Assembly: GCF_002795425.1 (NCBI RefSeq)
Contig: NZ_PHHA01000014.1
Location: 1-64,000, forward strand
DNA length: 64,000 nucleotides
Reading direction: 5' to 3'
Origin: Conservatibacter flavescens
Lineage (GTDB): Bacteria; Pseudomonadota; Gammaproteobacteria; Enterobacterales; Pasteurellaceae
The notes beneath the pieces were generated by a model. It saw only the letters and a list, made by a program, of their open reading frames with translations, did no database searches and had not been told where the DNA came from. Positions 22,139-29,686 of the stretch are shown piece by piece. How positions within the stretch are numbered: position 1 is the stretch's first letter; every line of letters begins with the position of its first letter. Made by a program: the position numbers and the translations under genes.

Positions 22139-23308
22139 CTACCCCTCAATTTTATCCGCAATACGCCAATAGCTTAGCAGTGTGAAGATTGCACTGACAG
22201 CGATAACAAGGGCGGAGGCATAAAATATATCGCCGATCCCGACTAATGGCGAGACAACCGCACCAAATAAAAAAGTGACGAAACCGATTAAGGCGGAAGC
22301 GCTTCCCGCATATTTACGTTCGGATTCCATTGCCAAAGTAGAAAGAGCTGGCAACATAAGCCCAATGGTCAGTAATAAAGTGAAAAATCCGATTTCAATA
22401 AGCCATACATTCATTTTTAATAGCAACATTAAGGCAACATAACAGGAAACCACTAAACCGCCCCACACGCCCGTTTTTATCGCAGACACGTTATTCCAAC
22501 GCCCACCAATATTCGCCCCAATAACTAATGCCGCGCCGTTTGCGGCAAAGCATAAGCTAAAAACAAAGCTGCTCAAACCGTACGCTTGTTGAAAAATAAA
22601 CGGGGAACCGGCAATATAAGCGAACATCCCCGCAAATGCGAAAGATTCAATCGCTACAAAGGTCATAAAACGCTTATTCAATACCACCTGTTTTAATGCG
22701 CTAAACGTGGATAAAATCGGCACGGTTAATCGTTTTTCCTTATGCAAGGATTCATTCAAGCGGAAAGAAAAAAACGTGACCGACAAACCAATAAAAGTCA
22801 AAAACCAAAACATACCACGCCAATCGGTAAACTCCATCATCAAACTACCGATAACAGGCGAAACGATTGGAGCCAATCCGTTGATCGTCATTAATGCGCC
22901 GAAAAAACGGGTCATTTCTCGACCAGAATATAAATCCGCCACAATCGCCCGAGAAATCACCACACTCCCCGAAGAGGCTAAGCCTTGAATAAAGCGCAGA
23001 GTAATCAACGATTCAATATTCGGTGAAAAAATAATCATCACAGTACTGACGATAAACACCAGTAATGAAACCAACAATGGTATACGTCGCCCGAATTTAT
23101 CACTAAGTGGCCCGAATACTAACTGCCCGAACGCAAGTCCTAACATCCCCGTTGTCAGGGTCAATTGCACCATAGAGGTTGAAGTATCGAAAAAAACGGC
23201 CAGGTTTGGCAATGAGGGCAAATACAAATCCACCACAAAAGGCCCAAAGGCAGACAAAACGCCGAGTAATATCACTAAAAAGAATTTTGAATTTGCTTTC
23301 TTTCCCAT
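22139..23308 (-). CDS. Bcr/CflA-family multidrug MFS exporter
   Basis: This 389-residue transporter has twelve hydrophobic segments. The Bcr/CflA landmarks are VDLYLPSLPNLA in helix 1, FGQLVFGPLSDKFGRRIPLL in the 2-3 loop (MFS motif A), RFIQGLASSGSVVISRAIVADLY reduced here to its key R-Q-G core, and INGLAPIVSPVIGS. Proton-coupled export of drugs or metabolites is the family role. It lies opposite to both sugar operons and is not obviously part of either. The 100 bases beyond its stop contain only an 8-bp dyad (22055-22062 and 22086-22093). Confidence 0.88.
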   Translation of the reverse strand: MGKKANSKFFLVILLGVLSAFGPFVVDLYLPSLPNLAVFFDTSTSMVQLTLTTGMLGLAFGQLVFGPLSDKFGRRIPLLVSLLVFIVSTVMIIFSPNIESLITLRFIQGLASSGSVVISRAIVADLYSGREMTRFFGALMTINGLAPIVSPVIGSLMMEFTDWRGMFWFLTFIGLSVTFFSFRLNESLHKEKRLTVPILSTFSALKQVVLNKRFMTFVAIESFAFAGMFAYIAGSPFIFQQAYGLSSFVFSLCFAANGAALVIGANIGGRWNNVSAIKTGVWGGLVVSCYVALMLLLKMNVWLIEIGFFTLLLTIGLMLPALSTLAMESERKYAGSASALIGFVTFLFGAVVSPLVGIGDIFYASALVIAVSAIFTLLSYWRIADKIEG

Positions 23309-23467
23309 AAAAATTCCTAAATAACGACCGCACTTTTAAACCCAAAGTGCAGAATATCTCTATTTTTCTCACAAGTATCGCATTGTAGATAGCTGCAAAC
23401 AAGAAAGCAATGACATTCAGTTTATCCAAAGAACTCGCGTGATTGACAAAACAAAATCAGAAACTAA

Positions 23468-23497
23468 TGGAAAATATTTTTTCTTTTACAGTATAAT
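23468..23497 (+). promoter_or_regulatory. Putative araC promoter with very short leader
   Basis: TGGAAA at 23468-23473 and a perfect TATAAT at 23492-23497 are 18 bases apart. The predicted start is only about two bases before the araC ATG, and no ribosome-binding site is visible. Confidence 0.4.
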
Positions 23498-23505
23498 CCG
23501 TAGAC

Positions 23506-24360
23506 ATGAACGATAAAAAGACTATTGTGCAACCGAATCCCCTGCTACCCGGCTATAATTTTAACGCCTACCTTGTCGCAGGCTGCACGCCCATTGAAAA
23601 AGACGGCTATTTAGATTTTGCCATTAACCGCCCAAACGGCATGAAAGGTTATATCATCAACCTTACCACCAAAGGGCAAGGCACTGTTTTTCAAGGCGAG
23701 CAAGCCTTTCAATGTAATGTGGGCGATTTACTGCTATTTCCGCCTAATGCGGTGCATTTCTATCATCGGGCAGAAACGGCACAACGTTGGCATCACCAAT
23801 GGATCTACTTTCGCCCAAGAGCATTTTGGCAAGATACGCTACATTGGTCGGATAGCGTAAATAATGTTGGGCGTTTAACTATTCCCAATGAACAGACCTA
23901 CCAAGATCTACTGGCATTATTTCAACAAATTGAACGTGAATATAATGCTAAAGAAGCCTTTTCAGAGGCAATGTCAATGTGTCTTTTGGAGCAACTTTTG
24001 CTTAAATGTATCAAGCTCGATCCAGCACATCGCCAACGTCATCTTGACCCAAGAATTTTAGAAACCTGCCATTTTATCGCTGCCCATATCGACAAAAATC
24101 ATAAAATAGAAGAAATTGCGGCACATATTCATATTTCCCCGTCAAGGCTCACTCACTTATTTAGTGAACAGATGGGCACGAGCATTGTAAAATGGCGAGA
24201 AGATCAGCGAATGATCAAAGCCAAGCATTTATTGCATTCTTCCGTAGCCCCAATTTATGCTATTGCTCGTCAACTTGGTTATGACGACCAACTCTACTTT
24301 TCGCGTATTTTTAAACGTTATTCAGGGTTAAGCCCCTCTGAATTTAGGAATTCGAGGTAG
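23506..24360 (+). CDS. araC: Arabinose operon regulator AraC
   Basis: This is a true AraC orthologue, not just an AraC-family protein. The N-terminal arabinose-binding domain reads PLLPGYNFNAYLVAGCTPIE, followed by PNGMKGYIINLT, LLLFPPNAVHFYHR and HHQWIYFRPRAFW, closely following E. coli AraC. The C-terminal domain has two helix-turn-helix units (IEEIAAHIHISPSRLTHLF and IYAIARQLGYDDQLYFSRIF). At 284 residues it is slightly shorter than the E. coli protein. It is co-directional with the arabinose operon but separated from it by vapBC. Its last 17 bases overlap the end of vapC on the other strand. Confidence 0.95.
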   Translation: MNDKKTIVQPNPLLPGYNFNAYLVAGCTPIEKDGYLDFAINRPNGMKGYIINLTTKGQGTVFQGEQAFQCNVGDLLLFPPNAVHFYHRAETAQRWHHQWIYFRPRAFWQDTLHWSDSVNNVGRLTIPNEQTYQDLLALFQQIEREYNAKEAFSEAMSMCLLEQLLLKCIKLDPAHRQRHLDPRILETCHFIAAHIDKNHKIEEIAAHIHISPSRLTHLFSEQMGTSIVKWREDQRMIKAKHLLHSSVAPIYAIARQLGYDDQLYFSRIFKRYSGLSPSEFRNSR

Positions 24361-24757
24361 GGACAGTCCAATCTTCAATGTCTAATAAGGCAATTTGTTG
24401 AAATGCCTTATCATTAGTAACTAAGGTACATCCTGTGTGATAGGCATGTCCTGCAATCAATAAATCAAATGGAGAAAGATTTTTTCCTTGAGCTTCAATT
24501 TCAGCTTTGAATAATCCGCATTTTTTACTCATTTGAGCATCAAATGGTAGGATAGTGATATTTTTTACTACATTATCTACAAGACATTTTAACTTATGAG
24601 CTTGTGGCTTTTTAGCAAGACCATAGTTTATTTCCATATAAGTGATGGCAGAAATAAATATATTTTGCATTGAATGTTTTTTTAACTGGGATATTACATT
24701 TGGATTTAGTTTAACAATATGGCTGATCATATTTGTATCAAGCATATATTTCTTCAT
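24344..24757 (-). CDS. vapC: VapC toxin, PIN-domain ribonuclease
   Basis: This 137-residue PIN-domain protein resembles the tRNA(fMet)-cleaving VapC enzymes of enterobacteria and H. influenzae. Acidic metal-binding residues are in MLDTN (Asp7), the YMEINYG segment, SPFDLLIAGHA and LVTNDKAF. The ATG at 24757 forms an ATGA overlap with the vapB stop; the longer start at 24766 is less natural. The 3' end overlaps araC by 17 bases, which shows how tightly the module is packed into the ara locus. Confidence 0.9.
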   Translation of the reverse strand: MKKYMLDTNMISHIVKLNPNVISQLKKHSMQNIFISAITYMEINYGLAKKPQAHKLKCLVDNVVKNITILPFDAQMSKKCGLFKAEIEAQGKNLSPFDLLIAGHAYHTGCTLVTNDKAFQQIALLDIEDWTVPTSNS

Positions 24758-25008
24758 TCTTGCCAATCCTCAAACGGATCACGAATATGCTCTCTAGTAT
24801 CTCTCTCAATAATCGCTTCCTCTTCAGATATTTCTAGAGATTGTGCTAATGCAATAAACTCGTCCCAATTATTAGAATATTTAGAAAGAATAACATTACC
24901 TGTCGCTTCATCTCGATAGATATAGACTTTATCACCTTCAAATCGGAATGCCACCGGCAATCGGACAGCTTGGCTACGCCCATTATTAAATAGTTTAGCT
25001 GTTTGCAT
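24754..25008 (-). CDS. vapB: VapB antitoxin, AbrB-type
   Basis: The 84-residue protein starts with a swapped-hairpin AbrB/SpoVT DNA-binding domain (TAKLFNNGRSQAVRLPVAFR) and ends with an acidic tail ending DPFEDWQE that would block VapC. It is the first gene of the pair and AGGAG lies before the ATG. The complex should repress its own promoter at the palindrome centred on 25052. Confidence 0.9.
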   Translation of the reverse strand: MQTAKLFNNGRSQAVRLPVAFRFEGDKVYIYRDEATGNVILSKYSNNWDEFIALAQSLEISEEEAIIERDTREHIRDPFEDWQE

Positions 25009-25042
25009 AAAATCTCCTAATATGATAGTTCATAATACATAA

Positions 25043-25062
25043 GTATATATCATGATATATAC
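25043..25062. promoter_or_regulatory. Perfect 20-bp palindrome, likely VapBC operator
   Basis: GTATATATCATGATATATAC is its own reverse complement. It lies 35-54 bases upstream of vapB, as expected for the autoregulatory site of a VapBC complex. Confidence 0.7.
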
Positions 25063-25108
25063 CAAAATCAAATCATCATTCTAGTAAGTTGGCAATACGT
25101 TAAAAAAA

Positions 25109-25124
25109 TGTGATCTAATACACA
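25109..25124 (+). promoter_or_regulatory. CRP site of the arabinose promoter
   Basis: TGTGATCTAATACACA matches TGTGA-N6-TCACA at 9 of 10 core positions. Its centre is 28.5 bases upstream of the centre of the first AraC half-site, close to the spacing of the E. coli araBAD promoter. The crp gene is also in this window. Confidence 0.75.
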
Positions 25125-25136
25125 GTTCTTTTTGGG

Positions 25137-25174
25137 TAGCATAATTATCCATATCAAAAACAAAAAAATACATA
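25137..25174 (+). promoter_or_regulatory. AraC I1 and I2 half-sites
   Basis: TAGC-ATAATTA-TCCATA at 25137-25153 fits the E. coli AraC consensus TAGC-N7-TCCATA exactly. Four bases later, AAAC-AAAAAAA-TACATA at 25158-25174 is a weaker copy (7 of 10), as I2 is in E. coli. This is direct evidence that the downstream operon answers to the araC gene at 23506. Confidence 0.8.
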
Positions 25175-25268
25175 TATGGCTTTCTTCTATATCAGTAATA
25201 TTAGGTCGTTCATATTATTAGGCGATATGAATATCCAAACAATATTAACTTACATTGAGGATTATGCT

Positions 25269-26243
25269 ATGAAAAAGGCAGGTATGAAAAAACTTTTATT
25301 TTCAGGTGTTTTTTCTATATTGATGGCAACATCGGCTTATGCACAAGAAATTGTTAATATTTCTAAAATTGATGGTATGCCGTGGTTTAACCGTATGGCG
25401 GAAGGAGTTGTTCAAGCTGGTAAAGATACTGGAATTAAATCCTATCAAGTTGGACCATCTAATACAGATGCTCCACAACAAGTTAAATTAATCGAAGATT
25501 TAATTGCGAAGAAAGTCAGTGCAATTTCTATTGTACCTAATGATGCAAGTGCATTAGAGCCTGTTCTGAAAAAAGCGAAACAAAATGGCATTATTGTTTT
25601 AACAAATGAATCTGTTGGTCAGCCAAGTGCAGATTGGGATATTGAAATTATTGATAATGAACAATTTGCGATTGATTATGTTGAAGAAGTCGCTAAATCA
25701 TTAGGCGGAAAAGGTGGCTATGTGATTTATGTAGGCGGATTAGCTGTGCCACAACATAATTTATGGGCTGATTTATTTATTAAACATCAAAAAGAACGTT
25801 ATCCTGAAATGTTTGAAGTAACAAGCCGCATGCCTGTTGCGGAGAATATTGATGATTCTCGCCGTACAACCTTAGATCTTGTCAAAGCTCACCCAGATTT
25901 AAAAGCCGTGATTTCGTTTGGTTCACAAGGTCCAATTGGAGCAGGTTTGGCAGTGAAAGAAAAACGCTTAAAAGGCAAACTTAATGTCTTTGGCATGATG
26001 ATCCCATCACAAGCAGCCTCTTTAATTAAAACAGGCAATATCACGATGGGCATTACTTATGACCCAGCAACTGCTGGTTATGCGTTGGCAACTGTAGCAG
26101 CCAAATTGTTGAAAGGTGAGCCAATTACTCAAGATCTTGAGATTCCAACTGTGGGTAAAGCCAAAGTTGATGTAGATAAAAAATTATTACAATTCCATAA
26201 AGTATTGAGAGTAACTCAAGAAAATATTAACGACTTGTACTAA
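25269..26243 (+). CDS. Arabinose-operon ABC transporter binding protein
   Basis: This 324-residue periplasmic binding protein type I has a Sec signal (lysines, then LLFSGVFSILMATSAYAQ). It is closer in pattern to the LsrB/RhaS-like group than to E. coli AraF: SKIDGMPWFNRMAEGV, IVPNDASALEPVLKKAK, VLTNESVGQ and ISFGSQGPIGAGLAVKE. The ATG at 25269 follows GAGG by eight bases; upstream in-frame ATGs lie within the promoter. Position behind AraC/CRP sites and before araB-like and araA genes indicates L-arabinose as substrate. It is followed by a large palindrome. Confidence 0.85.
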   Translation: MKKAGMKKLLFSGVFSILMATSAYAQEIVNISKIDGMPWFNRMAEGVVQAGKDTGIKSYQVGPSNTDAPQQVKLIEDLIAKKVSAISIVPNDASALEPVLKKAKQNGIIVLTNESVGQPSADWDIEIIDNEQFAIDYVEEVAKSLGGKGGYVIYVGGLAVPQHNLWADLFIKHQKERYPEMFEVTSRMPVAENIDDSRRTTLDLVKAHPDLKAVISFGSQGPIGAGLAVKEKRLKGKLNVFGMMIPSQAASLIKTGNITMGITYDPATAGYALATVAAKLLKGEPITQDLEIPTVGKAKVDVDKKLLQFHKVLRVTQENINDLY

Positions 26244-26255
26244 TGGGTAATTAAG

Positions 26256-26281
26256 TGATGGGTTCAATATTGAACCCATCA
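26256..26281 (+). promoter_or_regulatory. 26-bp perfect palindrome after the binding-protein gene
   Basis: Bases 26256-26281 (TGATGGGTTCAAT, then its exact reverse complement) form a long hairpin between the binding-protein and ATPase genes. There is no T-run. It is the same arrangement as 14084-14117 in the other sugar operon. Confidence 0.65.
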
Positions 26282-26296
26282 TATTCAGGAGGAATT

Positions 26297-27787
26297 ATGT
26301 CATTCTTTATCTCTATGCAAAACATCAGCAAGACGTTTTATGGCATTAAAGCACTCAATAATGTTGAACTTGAATTAAAGTATGGTGAAGCCCTTTGTTT
26401 AGCAGGGCAAAATGGCTGCGGGAAATCTACGTTAATTAAAATTTTATCAGGTGTCTATCAACCGGATAAAGGAGCCACAATCAAAATTGGTGCAAGCCAT
26501 TACACACAATTAACACCACAAGAATCCATCAAGAAAGGTATTCAGGTTATCTACCAAGATTTATCGCTATTCCCTAATTTAACGGTCGCTGAAAATATTG
26601 CGATACATTCCTATCAAAAATTAGGCTGGGTTAATCAAAAAGAAGTCGAAGAAATTGCGACATCAGCCATCGACAGTATCCATGCTGACCTACCCTTAGA
26701 TAAAGAAGTTGGGACACTTCCTATTGCTCAACAACAGTTAGTCGCTATTTGTCGTGCATTGGCTCAAAATGCGAAGTTACTGATTATGGACGAGCCAACC
26801 GCCTCCTTAACAGCAAAAGAGGTCAATGACCTACTTAATGTCGTGAATAAGCTCAAAAGTAAAGGTATCAGTATTATCTTTGTCAGCCATAAATTAAATG
26901 AAGTGATGAAGGTATCGGATAGTGTACTGGTATTAAAAGATGGCAATATGATTGGTAAATACCCAATCAATGAAGTTGATGAAAAGAAATTAGGCTTTTT
27001 AATGACAGGTTTGAATATCCAACTTTCTCAACTTCCTCCTTTCAATAAAGCAGATGAACCTATTTTAGAAGTTAAAAATTTAACGAAGTCAGGTGAATAC
27101 GAAAATGTCAGTTTCTCATTAAGAAAAGGGGAAATTATTTCATTTATTGGTTTATTAGGTTCGGGACGAACAGAGCTTTGTTTAAGTTTATTTGGTCAAA
27201 CTAAACCTGACAAAGGTGAAATGACTTTAAAAGGAAAAGCAGTTCAATTCAAAAACAATCGTGAGGCAATCCAGCAGGGCATTGCTTATGTTTCTGAAGA
27301 TAGAATGAATACAGGGTTAATGATGAATGAGTCTATTCATCACAATATTATCTCAACAATTTTAGGTCGCATAAGTAACAAATTTAACGTAATTAAAGAC
27401 AAAGTTGCCTATCAACATAGTCAATCCTTGATTGATGCCTTAAAAATTAAAGTTTCGGATTCAGACTTACCTGTAAACACATTATCAGGCGGAAATGCCC
27501 AACGGGTTTCAATCGCCAAATGGTTATCTATTCGTCCTGATATTATTATTTTGGATTCTCCAACTATTGGTGTCGATATTGCTAATAAAGAGGGTATTTT
27601 TAATATTATTAAATCGCTTGCGGAAGAAGGTATTTCAGTGATTTTTGTTACTGATGAGGTAGAAGAGGCATTTTATCATAGCCATCGTATTTTTATTATG
27701 AAAAAAGGACAAATTGCTCATCATATTTGTGCTACACAAACAACAGAACAAGAGCTAATGGAGAAAGTCTATGAACATCACGCATAA
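26297..27787 (+). CDS. Arabinose-operon ABC transporter ATPase, two domains
   Basis: This 496-residue double ATPase has Walker A GQNGCGKST, Walker B LLIMDEPTAS, a second-domain loop GLLGSGRTE, signature LSGGNAQRVSIAK and IIILDSPTIGVD. The second Walker B has Ser where Glu is usual (LDSP), so the second site is probably not catalytic. AGGAGGAATT directs the ATG at 26297; an upstream in-frame ATG at 26255 lies in the palindrome. The last 17 bases overlap the next permease gene. Confidence 0.92.
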   Translation: MSFFISMQNISKTFYGIKALNNVELELKYGEALCLAGQNGCGKSTLIKILSGVYQPDKGATIKIGASHYTQLTPQESIKKGIQVIYQDLSLFPNLTVAENIAIHSYQKLGWVNQKEVEEIATSAIDSIHADLPLDKEVGTLPIAQQQLVAICRALAQNAKLLIMDEPTASLTAKEVNDLLNVVNKLKSKGISIIFVSHKLNEVMKVSDSVLVLKDGNMIGKYPINEVDEKKLGFLMTGLNIQLSQLPPFNKADEPILEVKNLTKSGEYENVSFSLRKGEIISFIGLLGSGRTELCLSLFGQTKPDKGEMTLKGKAVQFKNNREAIQQGIAYVSEDRMNTGLMMNESIHHNIISTILGRISNKFNVIKDKVAYQHSQSLIDALKIKVSDSDLPVNTLSGGNAQRVSIAKWLSIRPDIIILDSPTIGVDIANKEGIFNIIKSLAEEGISVIFVTDEVEEAFYHSHRIFIMKKGQIAHHICATQTTEQELMEKVYEHHA

Positions 27788-28727
27788 TAAAATTTTACTT
27801 GCCACCATTATGTTAATGTCGATAGGTCTAAGTCTTTTTACGACAGACTTTTTGACTATCGAAAACCTCTATGATGTCGTTAATAACTATGCAATGCTAA
27901 TGATTTTAGCATGCGGATTATTTGTTGTTTTACTTTCAGGCGGTATTGATATTTCCTTTCCGGCAATGACGATTATTTCGCAATATGTCATGATTTCATT
28001 GATTTCTCAATATGATCTAGGCTTCTTTGCTGTATTTATCATTTCTAGTGCAGTCGGTATTGTGTTAGGTTTTATCAACGCTTTCTTTGTGAATAAATTA
28101 AACGTCCCCTCCATTATTATTACCATATCTACCTTAAATATTTTCTACGGAGCATTGCTCTATATTACTAAAGGTGTATGGCTGTATGACTACCCAGAAT
28201 TTTATCAACAAGAAATTATTTTCTTTAGAATTTCAAATGATAATTTTGATTATGGTCTTTCTTTCCAAGCCTTAATTGCTTTCATTGCTGTTTTATTAAC
28301 GTGGATATTAACTAGCAAGTTAAGCATTGGACGTAAAATTTATGCGTTAGGCGGTAATAAAGAGGCGAGTTTAAGGGTGGGATTTAACATCTTTCGCCTA
28401 CAACTTTTAGCTTATGGCTTTATGGGGTTAATGTCAGGTTTAGCTGGCGTAGTGCAATCTTACACAGTGCAGTCAGTTGCTCCAGATTCTTTGTTAGGCT
28501 ATGAATTAACTGTGCTTGCCGCAGTAGTATTAGGTGGGGCAAGTTTAAGCGGTGGTCGAGGCACATTAAGTGGCACCATAATGGGTGTTGTATTACTGGC
28601 TATTATTCAAAATGGACTTAATTTGATGGGCGTTTCTTCTTACTGGCAAACAGTCATCACAGGCTTGATTATTATTTTAAGTATCAGCTTAACTGCTCTT
28701 GGGCAAAGAAGACATCAAGGAGTATAA
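27771..28727 (+). CDS. Arabinose-operon ABC permease 1
   Basis: This 318-residue multi-span permease of the RbsC/LsrC superfamily has the landmarks LSGGIDISFPAMTIIS, NVPSIIITISTLNIFYG, IYALGGNKEASLRVGF and VLGGASLSGGRGTLSG. Its start lies inside the ATPase gene, indicating coupled translation. It is followed immediately by a second, different permease gene, so the membrane part is a heterodimer. Confidence 0.9.
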   Translation: MNITHNKILLATIMLMSIGLSLFTTDFLTIENLYDVVNNYAMLMILACGLFVVLLSGGIDISFPAMTIISQYVMISLISQYDLGFFAVFIISSAVGIVLGFINAFFVNKLNVPSIIITISTLNIFYGALLYITKGVWLYDYPEFYQQEIIFFRISNDNFDYGLSFQALIAFIAVLLTWILTSKLSIGRKIYALGGNKEASLRVGFNIFRLQLLAYGFMGLMSGLAGVVQSYTVQSVAPDSLLGYELTVLAAVVLGGASLSGGRGTLSGTIMGVVLLAIIQNGLNLMGVSSYWQTVITGLIIILSISLTALGQRRHQGV

Positions 28728-28728
28728 A

Positions 28729-29676
28729 ATGAAAGTTAAAATAGATAATTCCATTCAATATTTATTCATTCTTTTTATTTTATCGATATGCGTATTTAGT
28801 ATTTTAGTACCAGATATATTTTGGTCGTTAGGCAATTTTCAATCAATGGCATCACAGATCCCTGTGCTAGGTTTATTAACCTTAGCAATGGCAATTCCAA
28901 TGATTACAGGAGGAATAAACTTATCCATTATTGCGACAATGAACGCTTGCTCACTGATCCTTGCCTATTATGTAACGCAACAAGACAGTGTAGGTTATTT
29001 AATGTTAGGGCTAGTATTCGGCGTATGTTGTGCTGTTCTCATTGGATTATTAAATGGGGCGTTGATTGCGATGATTAAGGTATCGCCAATCCTTGCTACT
29101 TTAGGGACAATGACGTTAATTAACGGCTTAAATATCTTATTTTCCAATGGCTCAACCATTGCGAACTTCCCATCTTCTATTCTTGCTATTCATTCCGTAG
29201 AAATAGTGGGTATTCCATTACCGATGATCATCTTTTTGATAGCAACTTTTGCTGTGTGGTTTATGTTAGAAAAAACGACACTGGGGAAATCGATCTATTT
29301 TATTGGGAATAATGAAAGAGCAACGCATTATTCAGGGATCAATGTGAATAAATCAATTATTTTAGTCTATGTGATTTCATCTCTACTTTGTGTCATTGCG
29401 GGTGTGTTAATGATGTCAAAATTAAATTCAGCAAAAGCCTCTTATGGCGACTCTTATCTGTTAATTTCTATTTTGGCAACGGTATTAGGCTGTGTAAATC
29501 CTGACGGAGGAAAAGGAAAAATAGCAGGGATTATTATTGCCTTGATTTTATTACAAATTATTGAAAGTGGGTTAAATATCATAGGTGTGAGCAGTTATAT
29601 TACGGTGATGTTATGGGGCGTATTGTTACTGTTTTTTATTTTCCTGCAAAAAGGTAAATTATTTAGTTTAAGATAA
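28729..29676 (+). CDS. Arabinose-operon ABC permease 2
   Basis: This 315-residue multi-span permease of the same superfamily has MITGGINLSIIATMNACS, KVSPILATLGTMTLINGLNI, IGNNERATHYSGINV and ATVLGCVNPDGGKGKIAG. The ATG at 28729 follows AAGGAG, one base after the previous stop; an upstream frame from 28699 would overlap permease 1. The DNA is very AT-rich (one sampled 60-base line has 12 G+C). The E. coli AraFGH importer has one permease, so this two-permease system is of a different type. Confidence 0.9.
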   Translation: MKVKIDNSIQYLFILFILSICVFSILVPDIFWSLGNFQSMASQIPVLGLLTLAMAIPMITGGINLSIIATMNACSLILAYYVTQQDSVGYLMLGLVFGVCCAVLIGLLNGALIAMIKVSPILATLGTMTLINGLNILFSNGSTIANFPSSILAIHSVEIVGIPLPMIIFLIATFAVWFMLEKTTLGKSIYFIGNNERATHYSGINVNKSIILVYVISSLLCVIAGVLMMSKLNSAKASYGDSYLLISILATVLGCVNPDGGKGKIAGIIIALILLQIIESGLNIIGVSSYITVMLWGVLLLFFIFLQKGKLFSLR

Positions 29677-29686
29677 GGAGCGAAAA

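Noticed and set aside
24758-24766. Longer vapC start at 24766
   Set aside because: The ATG at 24757 makes a typical ATGA overlap with the vapB stop and gives the usual family N-terminus.
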